Shown here one piece after another: positions 9,091-17,571 of a stretch of 64,000 nt of DNA; within the stretch, counting starts at the first letter, position 1, and each line of letters opens with the position of its first letter. A program made the translations under genes and the position numbers. This DNA is from Parasedimentitalea huanghaiensis (lineage in GTDB: Bacteria > Pseudomonadota > Alphaproteobacteria > Rhodobacterales > Rhodobacteraceae): NCBI RefSeq assembly GCF_009753675.1, contig NZ_WQLV01000001.1, positions 62,001-126,000 on the forward strand. The letters are read 5' to 3'. The notes under the pieces are model-generated. The model was not told the DNA's origin. It saw only the letters and a program-made list of their open reading frames with translations, and made no database searches.

Positions 9091-9807
9091 ATGAGATCGT
9101 CTAAATCACGTTCGCGGTCGAAATCGAACCGCAATCGCCCATCTGGTGGTGGTAATGTTGTCAACCGGGTGTTCGATAGCTCGGGCCCCGAGGGCAAGGT
9201 GCGCGGCACCCCGCAACAAATCATCGATAAGTATAATCAACTGGCCCGCGATGCTCAGCTTGGAAGTGACAGGGTTGCTGTCGAGAACTTTCAACAGCAC
9301 GCTGAGCATTACATGCGTTTGCTAGGGGAAGCCCAGCGTGAGCAGGATGCTCGCCGGGACGAACAAGAGCGGCAAAACCGAGAACGCCAAGCTGAGCGCG
9401 ACCGTGAGCGCGCGGAACGTCAGGAACGCGAGGCCGCGTCTCGCAGCAACGAGACTGCCCCTCGGAGTGAGCCTGCAGTGGTCAGCGAGGATCCTGCCGC
9501 GGCACCTCAACCCGACGTAATGGACCTAAGCACCAATGGTGACGCAGGCGGCGATTCTGGACTGGTGGAAACACCTGAAAGTAAGCCAAAGAAGGCGAGT
9601 ACTCGTCGCCCTCGCACGCGCAAACCTGCTGCCAAGGCGCAAGAGCCGGTTGAGGCTCAGCCAGAAGCAGCCGCACCAGCTGAGAAGCCCGCTGCTGCCT
9701 CCGTTGAAAAACCCGCTGCGGCGCCTACTGAAAAGCCCACTGCGGCGGCTGCTAAAAAGCCGGTGGTTGAGGCCAAAACCGGCGATGCCCCTGAAGCTGC
9801 TGAGTAG
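9091..9807 (+). CDS. DUF4167 domain protein with an Ala/Lys/Pro-rich tail
   Basis: A 238-residue protein of an alphaproteobacterial family. The N-terminal part (about residues 1-85) is the conserved domain: a very basic RSSKSRSRSKSNRNRP start, then GTPQQIIDKYNQLARDAQ and ENFQQHAEHYMRLLGEA. From about 85 to 125 it is a charged coiled-coil-like stretch (QERQNRERQAERDRERAE). The last third is low complexity with three to four imperfect repeats of E-K-P-A-A-A. Function is not known; the basic start suggests nucleic-acid contact, which is inference. The ATG at 9091 is chosen because family members start at MRSS. It sits after prfA-prmC and is closed by a strong terminator. Confidence 0.85.
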   Translation: MRSSKSRSRSKSNRNRPSGGGNVVNRVFDSSGPEGKVRGTPQQIIDKYNQLARDAQLGSDRVAVENFQQHAEHYMRLLGEAQREQDARRDEQERQNRERQAERDRERAERQEREAASRSNETAPRSEPAVVSEDPAAAPQPDVMDLSTNGDAGGDSGLVETPESKPKKASTRRPRTRKPAAKAQEPVEAQPEAAAPAEKPAAASVEKPAAAPTEKPTAAAAKKPVVEAKTGDAPEAAE

Positions 9808-9822
9808 GCGTAAGTCTAATCG

Positions 9823-9864
9823 AAAAAAGGCCCCGGACCATTTGGTGCCGGGGCCTTTTTTTTT
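9823..9864. terminator. Strong Rho-independent terminator, probably bidirectional
   Basis: A GGCCCCGG stem pairs with CCGGGGCC (with an extra inner ACC/GGT pairing and one bulged G), flanked by six A on the left and nine T on the right. It lies between the convergent DUF4167 and rsmA genes and can serve both strands. Confidence 0.9.
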
Positions 9865-9897
9865 GACTGCGTTTCCGTGGACTAAGACAAAGTTCAG

Positions 9898-10743
9898 TTA
9901 GGTTTGAGGTTCCAAGCTGCGCGCGAGCGCACAAAATGCTTCAAGGCTGACCTGTTCAGCACGTTCAGTTGGGGGAATACCGGCCTCTTTCAGGTGATCT
10001 TCAATATCTGGAGAGACGCTTTTGAGAGCGGACCGTAGCATCTTGCGCCGTTGATTGAAGGCGGCTGCCACCACTTTGTTCAACGTAGCAGCATCTGCGG
10101 GAAAACGTGGCTCGGGAAGGGCTGTTAGGTGTACCACGGCGCTGGAAACTTTGGGCGGTGGCGTAAAAGCGCCTGGTGGCAAGGACAACACAATGTTTGG
10201 CTCAGCGCGCCACTGCGCCAGCAGAGCAAGGCGACCGTACTTTTTGGTGCCAGGCAGGGCCACAATCCGTTCGGCAACTTCGCGTTGGAACATCAGCGTC
10301 AGGCTCTGCCAAAAGGGCGGCCATTGTTTTGGCGTCAGCCAACGCACCAGCAGTTCAGTGCCAATGTTATAGGGAAGGTTGGCAGCAACCCGGATAGGGG
10401 GGATTAGATGTTCCAACGGATTGACTTCGAGTGCGTCACCTTCAATCACCTGCAGGCGATTTGGGTATGCGTTGGAGATTTCGGCCAAGGCTGGAATACA
10501 ACGGCTATCTTTCTCCACAGCGAGCACCCGTCGTGCACCTTCGGCGAGCAGCCCCCGGGTCAATCCGCCTGGCCCCGGGCCGATTTCAAGCACATCACAG
10601 TGAGACAAATCACCAGCCTGGCGGGCGATCTTGGCCGTCAAATTGAGGTCCAGTAAGAAGTTTTGCCCCAGCGATTTACGAGCTGACAGCTGATGAGTAG
10701 CGATCACCTCGCGCAGAGGGGGAAGAGTGTCGATGGCAGTCAT
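9898..10743 (-). CDS. rsmA: 16S rRNA (adenine1518-N6/adenine1519-N6)-dimethyltransferase
   Basis: RsmA (KsgA) dimethylates two adjacent adenines in the 3' hairpin of 16S rRNA late in 30S assembly. The 281-residue protein begins with [14 protein letters not shown], has the SAM loop [16 protein letters not shown] (about residues 51-66) and the catalytic NLPYN motif (about residue 120). The C-terminal helical domain with [13 protein letters not shown] is also typical. It is the last gene of the lptF-lptG-lptD-surA-pdxA-rsmA run, 81 bases after pdxA. Confidence 0.97.
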   Translation of the reverse strand: MTAIDTLPPLREVIATHQLSARKSLGQNFLLDLNLTAKIARQAGDLSHCDVLEIGPGPGGLTRGLLAEGARRVLAVEKDSRCIPALAEISNAYPNRLQVIEGDALEVNPLEHLIPPIRVAANLPYNIGTELLVRWLTPKQWPPFWQSLTLMFQREVAERIVALPGTKKYGRLALLAQWRAEPNIVLSLPPGAFTPPPKVSSAVVHLTALPEPRFPADAATLNKVVAAAFNQRRKMLRSALKSVSPDIEDHLKEAGIPPTERAEQVSLEAFCALARSLEPQT

Positions 10744-10786
10744 GTCAATTCGATCTTGGGGCTGGCCAGAGAGAGAGGAAGATGTT

Positions 10787-10822
10787 CTTGCCTCCGGCGG
10801 GGATATTTGGAGCTAGATGAAG
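10787..10822. repeat. Candidate family-wide intergenic motif (GCCTCCGGCGGGGATATTT type)
   Basis: In the gap between rsmA and pdxA lies CTTGCCTCCGGCGGGGATAT followed by TTGGAGCTAGATGAAGG. I recall near-identical sequences in intergenic gaps of many Roseobacter-group genomes. Only one copy is seen in this window, so repetition cannot be shown here. Confidence 0.4.
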
Positions 10823-10824
10823 GA

Positions 10825-11796
10825 TCAGGAGCGCGCGGCCATTCTCTGGGCCATTTTGAGAGCTTCGATGAGGCTGGTGGGGTTAGCCAGGTTCTGTCCG
10901 GCGATGTCGCAGGCTGTGCCGTGATCAGGAGAGGTCCGGATAAACGGCAGGCCAAGGGTGACATTGACGCCCCGGTCAAAATCTAATGTCTTGATTGGGA
11001 TCAGGGCCTGGTCATGGTACATGCAGATGGCGGCATCATAACACTGACGGGCCGCTGCGTGGAACAAAGTATCGGCGGGATGTGGACCGGTCAGATCAAA
11101 GCTATTGCATTGCAAGTCGGCGAGCAGCCCGTTTATCCAGGTAAGCTCTTCCTCGCCCATCGCGCCACCTTCCCCCGCATGTGGATTGAGACCGGCAACC
11201 GCGATCCGAGGGTGGGAAATACCAAATTGCGCACGCAGCCCCTGGACAGTGATCTGGAGGGTTTCGCGTAATAGGGCAGGGGTCAGCTGAACGGCCACCT
11301 GTGACAGCGGAATATGTATCGTAGCGGGGACAACGCGAAGTTTCTCTGATGCCAGCATCATGACAACGCGGTCTACGCCGGCCAGTGCTGCCAGAAACTC
11401 CGTATGGCCTGGATAGGAAAAATCAGCGCCGTCAATCAGAGCTTTTTTGTGAATTGGCGCGGTACACAGAGCTGAGGCCTGGCCGTCTTGTACCAGTTTC
11501 ACACCCATCTCAATTGAGCGTATCACTCCACTCGCATGTTGGGCCTGTGGGTGACCGGGAGTGGATGGGCCTTCAAATGGCATGACCAGCACTGGCAACG
11601 CGGTAGCGCAGACTTCGAGAGCCTCATCCGGAGAGGAGATTTGCGAAAAAGTGGTTCCGGGTGGAAGATGGTCCGGGTCCCCAATCCAAAAGAATGGACA
11701 GTCACCGCGCAAAACATCCCACGACCTAACTGTGATTTCTGGGCCGATGCCAGCGGGTTCCCCACAGCTGAGCGCAATGGGGCGCGCAGGGGTCAT
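10825..11796 (-). CDS. pdxA: 4-hydroxythreonine-4-phosphate dehydrogenase
   Basis: PdxA oxidises 4-phosphohydroxy-L-threonine on the deoxyxylulose-dependent route to pyridoxal 5'-phosphate. The 323-residue protein has the family start (SCGEPAGIGPEI), the metal-binding histidines in SYPGHTEFLA and in CMYHDQALIPIKTLDFDRGVNVTLGLP (quoted as two adjoining parts), and ends RTSPDHGTACDIAGQ. Its start overlaps the surA stop by four bases. The surA-pdxA-rsmA order is classical in Proteobacteria and explains its placement in an envelope operon. Confidence 0.96.
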   Translation of the reverse strand: MTPARPIALSCGEPAGIGPEITVRSWDVLRGDCPFFWIGDPDHLPPGTTFSQISSPDEALEVCATALPVLVMPFEGPSTPGHPQAQHASGVIRSIEMGVKLVQDGQASALCTAPIHKKALIDGADFSYPGHTEFLAALAGVDRVVMMLASEKLRVVPATIHIPLSQVAVQLTPALLRETLQITVQGLRAQFGISHPRIAVAGLNPHAGEGGAMGEEELTWINGLLADLQCNSFDLTGPHPADTLFHAAARQCYDAAICMYHDQALIPIKTLDFDRGVNVTLGLPFIRTSPDHGTACDIAGQNLANPTSLIEALKMAQRMAARS

Positions 11797-13025
11797 TTTA
11801 TCACGATCTCAGCATCTGCGCGCAGCTGCTCGATAAAGCTATCTGCAAAAGCCCCTAACCTTTGTTGGGTAAGCGCATTGGCCACGCCCTCACGGGATTC
11901 GGATTCGCCCGCTCCCAGATCAGCGGTCCGCCCGCACATCATAAGTAACATCAAGGTCTGACCGTTGTTACGTGTTAGAACTGTCGAAGTTTCACCTGTG
12001 TCCAATTTGGCCAGTTCGAGCGCAATATCTTGTGGGATTTCGCTGGGTGCCAGAGATTGGCGATCCAGAACGGAGGGGTCCTGATCTTTTGCAATGCCAT
12101 AAAGGTCATCACAGGTGTCGATCTGGCTGGCAATTTTTTGCGCGGTTGACATGGCTTCGGGGGTGCGACCACCGGCAATGAAATAGCTGGCATATTCGAT
12201 CGCTGCATAACGCGGAGCGGATCCGGTAACTTCGCGAATGCCACGCATTTGAAACAGTGCCACCGCGCCTTGCAGTGGCATTGGAGCGGTGATTTCTCCA
12301 GATTTCAGCCCCAGCACGACCTCTTGGAGTTGCGGGGGCAATTTTGACAGGTTCATCCAGGGCAGTTGGCCCTGATTGTTACGGCTGTCTGAGGCGGAAT
12401 ACTGGGTTGCGGCTGAGGAAAAGGCCGAATAGCTCTTTAGCTGGCTGATTTGTTCAGCGATCTCTTCGACTTGGCCCGCATTCTGTGCGTTGATCGGGAT
12501 GATCACTTCGGACAGTAAAACCTGTACACCTCCGGTGCCAGCGCGCCCCATGGCGCGGTCGATTTCTGCGTCACTTGGACGGGCCCGAGACAGGAAACGG
12601 GAACCGACATAGTCCCGCCAAGCAAGACCGGCACTTGTATAGTCACGCAGTGTTTCGGGCGCTACGCCGTTTTGTCCAAGAACCTTTGTGAATTCCTCCA
12701 GAGAAAGATTTGCCCGACCAGCGAGTTCGGTCATGCCCGCCAAGACATCCTCTTCGCTGATGTTAATCCCGGCCTCGGTGACAGCGGCATTTTTCAAACG
12801 ATCTTTGATCAGTTCTTCTCTCGCCTGCTCATAGGGGTCGCCCGCAGTTCCCAACAGACGCATGAACTGGGCGCGTTGTTCCAGTTCGAAGTAAGTTACG
12901 ACTTCCTCATTCACCGTGACAGCAGGTGAAAACAAGCCCTGCGCTGCGACGGGGAGGGGAAGGTTGAGCGCCGATGCCAAGACGAGGCCCGGGGACAAGA
13001 ACCAAAACTTTAAGAATTGCTGCAT
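11793..13025 (-). CDS. surA: Periplasmic chaperone / peptidyl-prolyl isomerase SurA
   Basis: SurA escorts unfolded outer-membrane proteins, including LptD, across the periplasm. The 410-residue protein has an N-terminal signal peptide (LPLPVAAQG, cut near residue 29), the SurA N-terminal chaperone region starting SPAVTVNEEVVTYFELEQRA, and one recognisable parvulin domain (QVLLSEVIIPINAQN through SGEITAPMPLQGAVALFQM). The second parvulin copy of E. coli SurA is poorly conserved here, as is common in alphaproteobacteria. It overlaps lptD by 16 bases and pdxA by four, giving a tight operon whose first products are its clients. Confidence 0.9.
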   Translation of the reverse strand: MQQFLKFWFLSPGLVLASALNLPLPVAAQGLFSPAVTVNEEVVTYFELEQRAQFMRLLGTAGDPYEQAREELIKDRLKNAAVTEAGINISEEDVLAGMTELAGRANLSLEEFTKVLGQNGVAPETLRDYTSAGLAWRDYVGSRFLSRARPSDAEIDRAMGRAGTGGVQVLLSEVIIPINAQNAGQVEEIAEQISQLKSYSAFSSAATQYSASDSRNNQGQLPWMNLSKLPPQLQEVVLGLKSGEITAPMPLQGAVALFQMRGIREVTGSAPRYAAIEYASYFIAGGRTPEAMSTAQKIASQIDTCDDLYGIAKDQDPSVLDRQSLAPSEIPQDIALELAKLDTGETSTVLTRNNGQTLMLLMMCGRTADLGAGESESREGVANALTQQRLGAFADSFIEQLRADAEIVIK

Positions 13026-15148
13026 GATCGCCTGTACTTTTTATTGCCGCTATCGACGGAGAACCCGTTCAATGCGATGGTAAAGCCGAAATCGGTCGAA
13101 GGCTCAACACTTGATGTCGAAGTATATCGCCTGCTGACGGAAAGGTCGACCTTGACGCATTCGTTGCTGTAGACAAGCCCAACCCCTGCGTGTGAGGCTC
13201 GGGCATCGGAAATATCATAACGTAGGTTGGCGCTGGCCGACCAACTTGGGTGAAGTTGGTAACTGCCGTCGAACCATAGTTCCGAGGTTTCCTCGGTGCG
13301 GCTCTCAGCGGTATCAGTACCGAGCCAAAGGTAGGTACTTGAAACATCAAGCCGAGAGTTGGCCCAATCCCCCCGTAACTCTGCTTTGGAGAAATTCAAC
13401 GATCCATTTAACAAGCCACGTGCGGTGATTGCTAAGCCTTCGTTCAATTTTAGCTGGCCGGCCAGCAAAATATCCGAAGATGTGCCGCCCAGGCCGGACG
13501 ACTTGGTGAACCGGTTGTCAGCATTTTGCCGGAATATTTGGCCAACAGTAGCTGACGCTTGCCAGCCACCCGTTGCGTAGCGTGCCCAATTTAGACCGTA
13601 GACCAAGGCAAGTCCGTCTTCGCGGGCATCTGTCGCGGGGAATCGAGAGAGCTCCAATAGATTACCCTGATCGAATTCAACAAAGTTGCTTTCGTCATTT
13701 GGAACAGTGTCACCATTAACGTCACTCCAACCAAGTTGCACAATAGGTTCCAGGTAGTGGGAAGCGCCAGTTGCGGAGCGGCGGGTCATAGGAAGCCGTA
13801 ACGTGACAGCACCGCGTGGAGTTAAACGATTGACACGTGACGGGTATGCGCTGTCATCTCGGATTCCAAAAGCGTCGGCTGAGAAGCCCAACTGACCTTG
13901 GGCGATTACTCCGTTTTGAAGATACCAACTACGCTGCCAGTCAGCGTCAAATGTTGTACGAGCAACATCACGACCGACAATATCCAGGTCTGAGGTACGA
14001 CTGTGGCCATGTGCATGAAGGGTCATCTGCAGTTCACCACCCAACTGGGTAGGGTGGTATCGTTGCTGATAGAAGATATCCGCAATTGCTGAAGGGATCA
14101 GGGTTGGATCTTCCGTTTCACGCAGTGTTTTGTAGTGAAATGCCCCAGCACGAAACAGTGAATCCCGACGTACTTGGGTAAGAGTTAATTGTGAGCGCAG
14201 TCGATCCAAATCTGGCAGTCCGTAGTCAGCCAAATATGCATCGTCGGAGGTGGTTTTCACCTCGAATTCCAATTTGACATCGTGACGAAGATCAAAAGCA
14301 CCGGTGCCAAACAAATAACCACGGTCGTTGTTCGGCTGCAGGTCATCGCGGGTGAAAGCTCCCTCCAGCTCGATTCTGCCATTGTGGAAGGCCTGACGAT
14401 ACCGCGCGTCCAAAGTCCGTGTCTTAGAGGATAGATAAGGAGAGAGGGTTAGATCGCGGCTCTCGCCAAGAGTAAAGAAATAGGGAACCTTGAGACCAGT
14501 GCCCAGATTTGAGGTTGTACGCACCGACGGCACAAGGAACCCTCTTGCCCGCTCCAGCGTTGGGTCTGGCAAGCGAAGGCCAGGAAAGTAAAAAACTGGG
14601 ACATCCAGAATGCGAAATTGAGCGTTCTCAAAGTAGAGCTGTTTTTCCAACTGGTCATGGGTAATTCGTTCAGCGCGGATTTGCCAAAGGGGTGGCGAAC
14701 CGTCGTCGCAGACCTGACAGGACGTCACGGAGCTCTTGTACAATTGGGTGTAGCGGCCGCTAACACGCGTCATCTGGAGTGAAGATAGTTGAAGATGCTG
14801 TTGAAACACCATGCGGGCACTATTGAGAATACCATCGCGTAGGTTGTTACTCATTTCTGCCGCATTGGCCAAAATGGTGATTTCACCACCTTGATCAATG
14901 CGTATGGGGCCATCAATTTGAAGAGTGCCGCTGTCGCGATCAAAAGTGATTTTTTGGGCTCTGAGCCGAATGTCGCCCTGAAATGCTTCAACGTTGCCTT
15001 CTGCGATCAGGATCCTATCGCTGGTAATGAACACCTGGTCAGCGACCAGCATTGCTGGTCCATCTGTGGCAGGGTTTTGTTGTGCACTCGCAACTGGGGC
15101 TAGGGCAAGCCAGGGAGCAACGAACAACATTTGCAAAGTGTGGCGCAT
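13010..15148 (-). CDS. lptD: LPS-assembly outer-membrane protein LptD
   Basis: LptD forms the outer-membrane barrel that inserts lipopolysaccharide into the outer leaflet. From the start chosen here the protein is 712 residues: signal peptide ending PVASAQQ, a periplasmic LptA-like jellyroll (VADQVFITSDRILIAEGNVEAF, split after residue 20 of that stretch), then a long barrel domain rich in alternating aromatic strands. Cysteines in SSVTSCQVCDDG and near the C-terminus (NECVKVDL) match those that form the required disulfides. Start: the ATG at 15148 has GGAGG nine bases upstream, whereas ATGs at 15157 and 15166 lack a spaced site and overlap lptG. Confidence 0.95.
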   Translation of the reverse strand: MRHTLQMLFVAPWLALAPVASAQQNPATDGPAMLVADQVFITSDRILIAEGNVEAFQGDIRLRAQKITFDRDSGTLQIDGPIRIDQGGEITILANAAEMSNNLRDGILNSARMVFQQHLQLSSLQMTRVSGRYTQLYKSSVTSCQVCDDGSPPLWQIRAERITHDQLEKQLYFENAQFRILDVPVFYFPGLRLPDPTLERARGFLVPSVRTTSNLGTGLKVPYFFTLGESRDLTLSPYLSSKTRTLDARYRQAFHNGRIELEGAFTRDDLQPNNDRGYLFGTGAFDLRHDVKLEFEVKTTSDDAYLADYGLPDLDRLRSQLTLTQVRRDSLFRAGAFHYKTLRETEDPTLIPSAIADIFYQQRYHPTQLGGELQMTLHAHGHSRTSDLDIVGRDVARTTFDADWQRSWYLQNGVIAQGQLGFSADAFGIRDDSAYPSRVNRLTPRGAVTLRLPMTRRSATGASHYLEPIVQLGWSDVNGDTVPNDESNFVEFDQGNLLELSRFPATDAREDGLALVYGLNWARYATGGWQASATVGQIFRQNADNRFTKSSGLGGTSSDILLAGQLKLNEGLAITARGLLNGSLNFSKAELRGDWANSRLDVSSTYLWLGTDTAESRTEETSELWFDGSYQLHPSWSASANLRYDISDARASHAGVGLVYSNECVKVDLSVSRRYTSTSSVEPSTDFGFTIALNGFSVDSGNKKYRRSCSNS

Positions 15149-15149
15149 G

Positions 15150-16253
15150 TTAACCATCCTCCGCATGGAGTAGTAGGCCTAGGGTCAGCAGTATAGACGC
15201 GGCGGGTGGAGCCCAGGCTGCCAAGGCCACTGGAATCTGACCATTCTCTCCAAGGATTTGCGCAAAATTACGAATAAAGTAAAGCCCAAAACCCAAAAGC
15301 ACCGCAGTCAAAACAGCAAGACCAGTGCCTCCAGACCGCGCATGACGCATGGTAAAGGCCGCGCCAACTAGAACCATCGCAATCAAAAAGAGCGGTCGCG
15401 CCAGTTCTACCTGCAGCCAGACTTCATAGCGTTTGGTCGAGAAACCAGCTTGCTTGAGTGCATGAATGGTTTCCGGCAGATCATAAACTGAAATCCCTGA
15501 GGCCGTACCAAGACTATCGCGAATTCGGTCTTGGGTCAGTGTTGTAGGTAACCGAAGTTCGTTATGTTCTACAGAATTGGTTTCGGGGTTGAGGCCCGGT
15601 GACAGCGGCCAAACCTTGACGTGGTTCAACACCCATTGATCTTCTTGCAACTGAGCACGTTGTGCGACTATTTGGCGGGTCGGATTTCCGCCAGGGGCGT
15701 AGGAGACGATTGTGACATCATGCAAAGTGACGTTGTCGATTTCGCCGCTATAGCCGGTAGCATGGATAACGGATTGGCCCTGTGCGCCCCCCTGTCGAAG
15801 CCATAGGCCTTCTCCAGAAAGCGACAGCGCAGCTGGGCCTCCATTCCGATACGTATCCGAAAGCTCTTGATACCGGTTTGAAGTTGCAGCGACAATCGGA
15901 TTGAGGGTGCTCACTGTCAATATGCCAATCAATGCTGCCATGACCAGCGGAGCGGCTAGTGCGCGGATGCCCGAGCGGCCAATGGCGCGTGTCACAACCA
16001 ATTCGCTGCTGCGGGCTAGGCCTACGAATAACACTATGGTCGACAAGATCATGATCAGGGGCAAAAATTCACTGAGCGCGGAAGGGGCACTCAACAGGGT
16101 CAAGTTGATCAACTGGCCAAAACTTAGATCAAAGTCATCAAACCGACGGATCTGCTCATTTAGATCAATGAGCATAACTAGGGTGAGAAGAACCGAGCAG
16201 ATGATGGCAAACCACTGCATAAACCGGCGGGCGTAATAGAGATCCAGTTTCAT
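15150..16253 (-). CDS. lptG: LPS export ABC transporter permease LptG
   Basis: LptG pairs with LptF and LptB to extract lipopolysaccharide from the inner membrane. The 367-residue protein starts MKLDLYYARRFMQWF and has the YjgP/YjgQ layout: two to three N-terminal membrane helices (for example FAIICSVLLTLVMLIDL), a large periplasmic beta-jellyroll (about residues 130-270), and three C-terminal helices. The ATG at 16253 overlaps the lptF stop by four bases, which decides the start; the longer open frame upstream lies inside lptF. lptD follows directly. Confidence 0.95.
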   Translation of the reverse strand: MKLDLYYARRFMQWFAIICSVLLTLVMLIDLNEQIRRFDDFDLSFGQLINLTLLSAPSALSEFLPLIMILSTIVLFVGLARSSELVVTRAIGRSGIRALAAPLVMAALIGILTVSTLNPIVAATSNRYQELSDTYRNGGPAALSLSGEGLWLRQGGAQGQSVIHATGYSGEIDNVTLHDVTIVSYAPGGNPTRQIVAQRAQLQEDQWVLNHVKVWPLSPGLNPETNSVEHNELRLPTTLTQDRIRDSLGTASGISVYDLPETIHALKQAGFSTKRYEVWLQVELARPLFLIAMVLVGAAFTMRHARSGGTGLAVLTAVLLGFGLYFIRNFAQILGENGQIPVALAAWAPPAASILLTLGLLLHAEDG

Positions 16254-17416
16254 GAGGTCGCCTTGGTTGGTGCCGCACGAGGACGTTTGGACAGAATTCG
16301 GACAGGCCGTGCTGCAAGTTGCAGAAACAAAGCCGCAATCCCAAACCCAATGGCAGAGGGGAGATATATCAGCGGCCACAGATCGGCGTTCTTCAAAACT
16401 GGTTCAGAGACCACACCGCGAAGACCCTCAATGAAAATTAGCAAGACAAAGGCCAGCAAGGCTTGCCGCCAAACCCCAAACCTGGAAAATGTTCCCAGCA
16501 TTAGCGAAGAAAACCCAATTAGGGCGACAGCCACACTGATCAAAGCACGAGCAAAGCGCAGGTGGAGCTCTTCGGCCAATTGCCCTCTGGTAAACGGTTC
16601 CTCAGCCACAATTTGGTCTGAAATCATCAGTAATTCCAAGCTGGGAATGGCGCGGATGTTTCGGGCCCTGTTTCCAGCTTGGTCAGCTAGAGCGCTGATT
16701 TCGTAGGAAAAGTCCGAAAATACAGTGGTGGATAAAGTACGTCCCTTGGTGTCCATGCGGAGGGCCATTCCATCAACCATGACAAGGTGTGTTTGGTCCT
16801 GATCTTTTACCAGAAAGGCGCGGGCACCGGTGTACAATACGCTCTGGTCTGGATTGCGCCGATCAGACAGAAATACATCGTTTAATGTCCCATCTGGATC
16901 AATTTGGCGAATGTAGAATGTCACCCCCTTAGCTGGGTGCAAAAAATTGCCTTCGCTCAGAAGTTTGGCGGTGACATTGCGCGCAACATCGGATTCGCGT
17001 TCTTGTAGTTGGCCAATGGACGCAGGCAGCAAGAAATGTGTCAGCACTGACATCATTAGCGCGGTAATGAGACCAAATACCAAAGCCGGACGGGCCATTT
17101 GCCAAGGGCTGGTGCCGGTGGCACGCAGCACGGTCAGCTCACTTTCGCTGTTCAGCCGGTTGGTCACCCAAACCGCAGATGCAAAAGCCGCAATCGGTAG
17201 CACCATCCGCACCAAATTAGGCAGCGCTAGCGCGGTAAACTCTAGAAAAACCAGTGCAGATTGTCCGTCACCAATCAATCGATCAAAAAGGACAACGGCC
17301 CGGTTGATCCAGAACATGGCAACCAGAATCAGAGCAAAGAAGCCGAAAAAAAGTAGATACTGGGACAGTACGTATCTGTCGAATCGTGACACTGCGATCC
17401 CCCCAGACCCCGTCAT
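16250..17416 (-). CDS. lptF: LPS export ABC transporter permease LptF
   Basis: Partner permease of LptG, 388 residues, same fold: helices at the N-terminus (YLLFFGFFALILVAMFWI), a periplasmic domain in the middle, and three C-terminal helices (ALISVAVALIGFSSLMLG and following). First gene of the lptF-lptG-lptD-surA-pdxA-rsmA transcription unit. A GTG a few codons inside (at VSRFDRYVLSQY) is an alternative start. The start region lies 155 bases from the divergent pepA gene, so promoters for both must lie in 17417-17571. Confidence 0.94.
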   Translation of the reverse strand: MTGSGGIAVSRFDRYVLSQYLLFFGFFALILVAMFWINRAVVLFDRLIGDGQSALVFLEFTALALPNLVRMVLPIAAFASAVWVTNRLNSESELTVLRATGTSPWQMARPALVFGLITALMMSVLTHFLLPASIGQLQERESDVARNVTAKLLSEGNFLHPAKGVTFYIRQIDPDGTLNDVFLSDRRNPDQSVLYTGARAFLVKDQDQTHLVMVDGMALRMDTKGRTLSTTVFSDFSYEISALADQAGNRARNIRAIPSLELLMISDQIVAEEPFTRGQLAEELHLRFARALISVAVALIGFSSLMLGTFSRFGVWRQALLAFVLLIFIEGLRGVVSEPVLKNADLWPLIYLPSAIGFGIAALFLQLAARPVRILSKRPRAAPTKATS

Positions 17417-17571
17417 ACCAATTTCCGCAAATCATAGAGTAAATCTAAACGGGGGAAAACTGCAATTTGTAGTTGGACAAAAGATGATCGTTCCGTTCAG
17501 ACCCTAGCCATCGGTCACGGCGCAGGCTAGCTGTTGCGCCAACCATAATCATCCCAACAGGAGCCCACCTC

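Noticed and set aside
9640-9800. Repeats near the end of the DUF4167 gene as a possible tandem-repeat array or CRISPR
   Set aside because: They code an in-frame E-K-P-A-A-A tail with varying units and no spacers.
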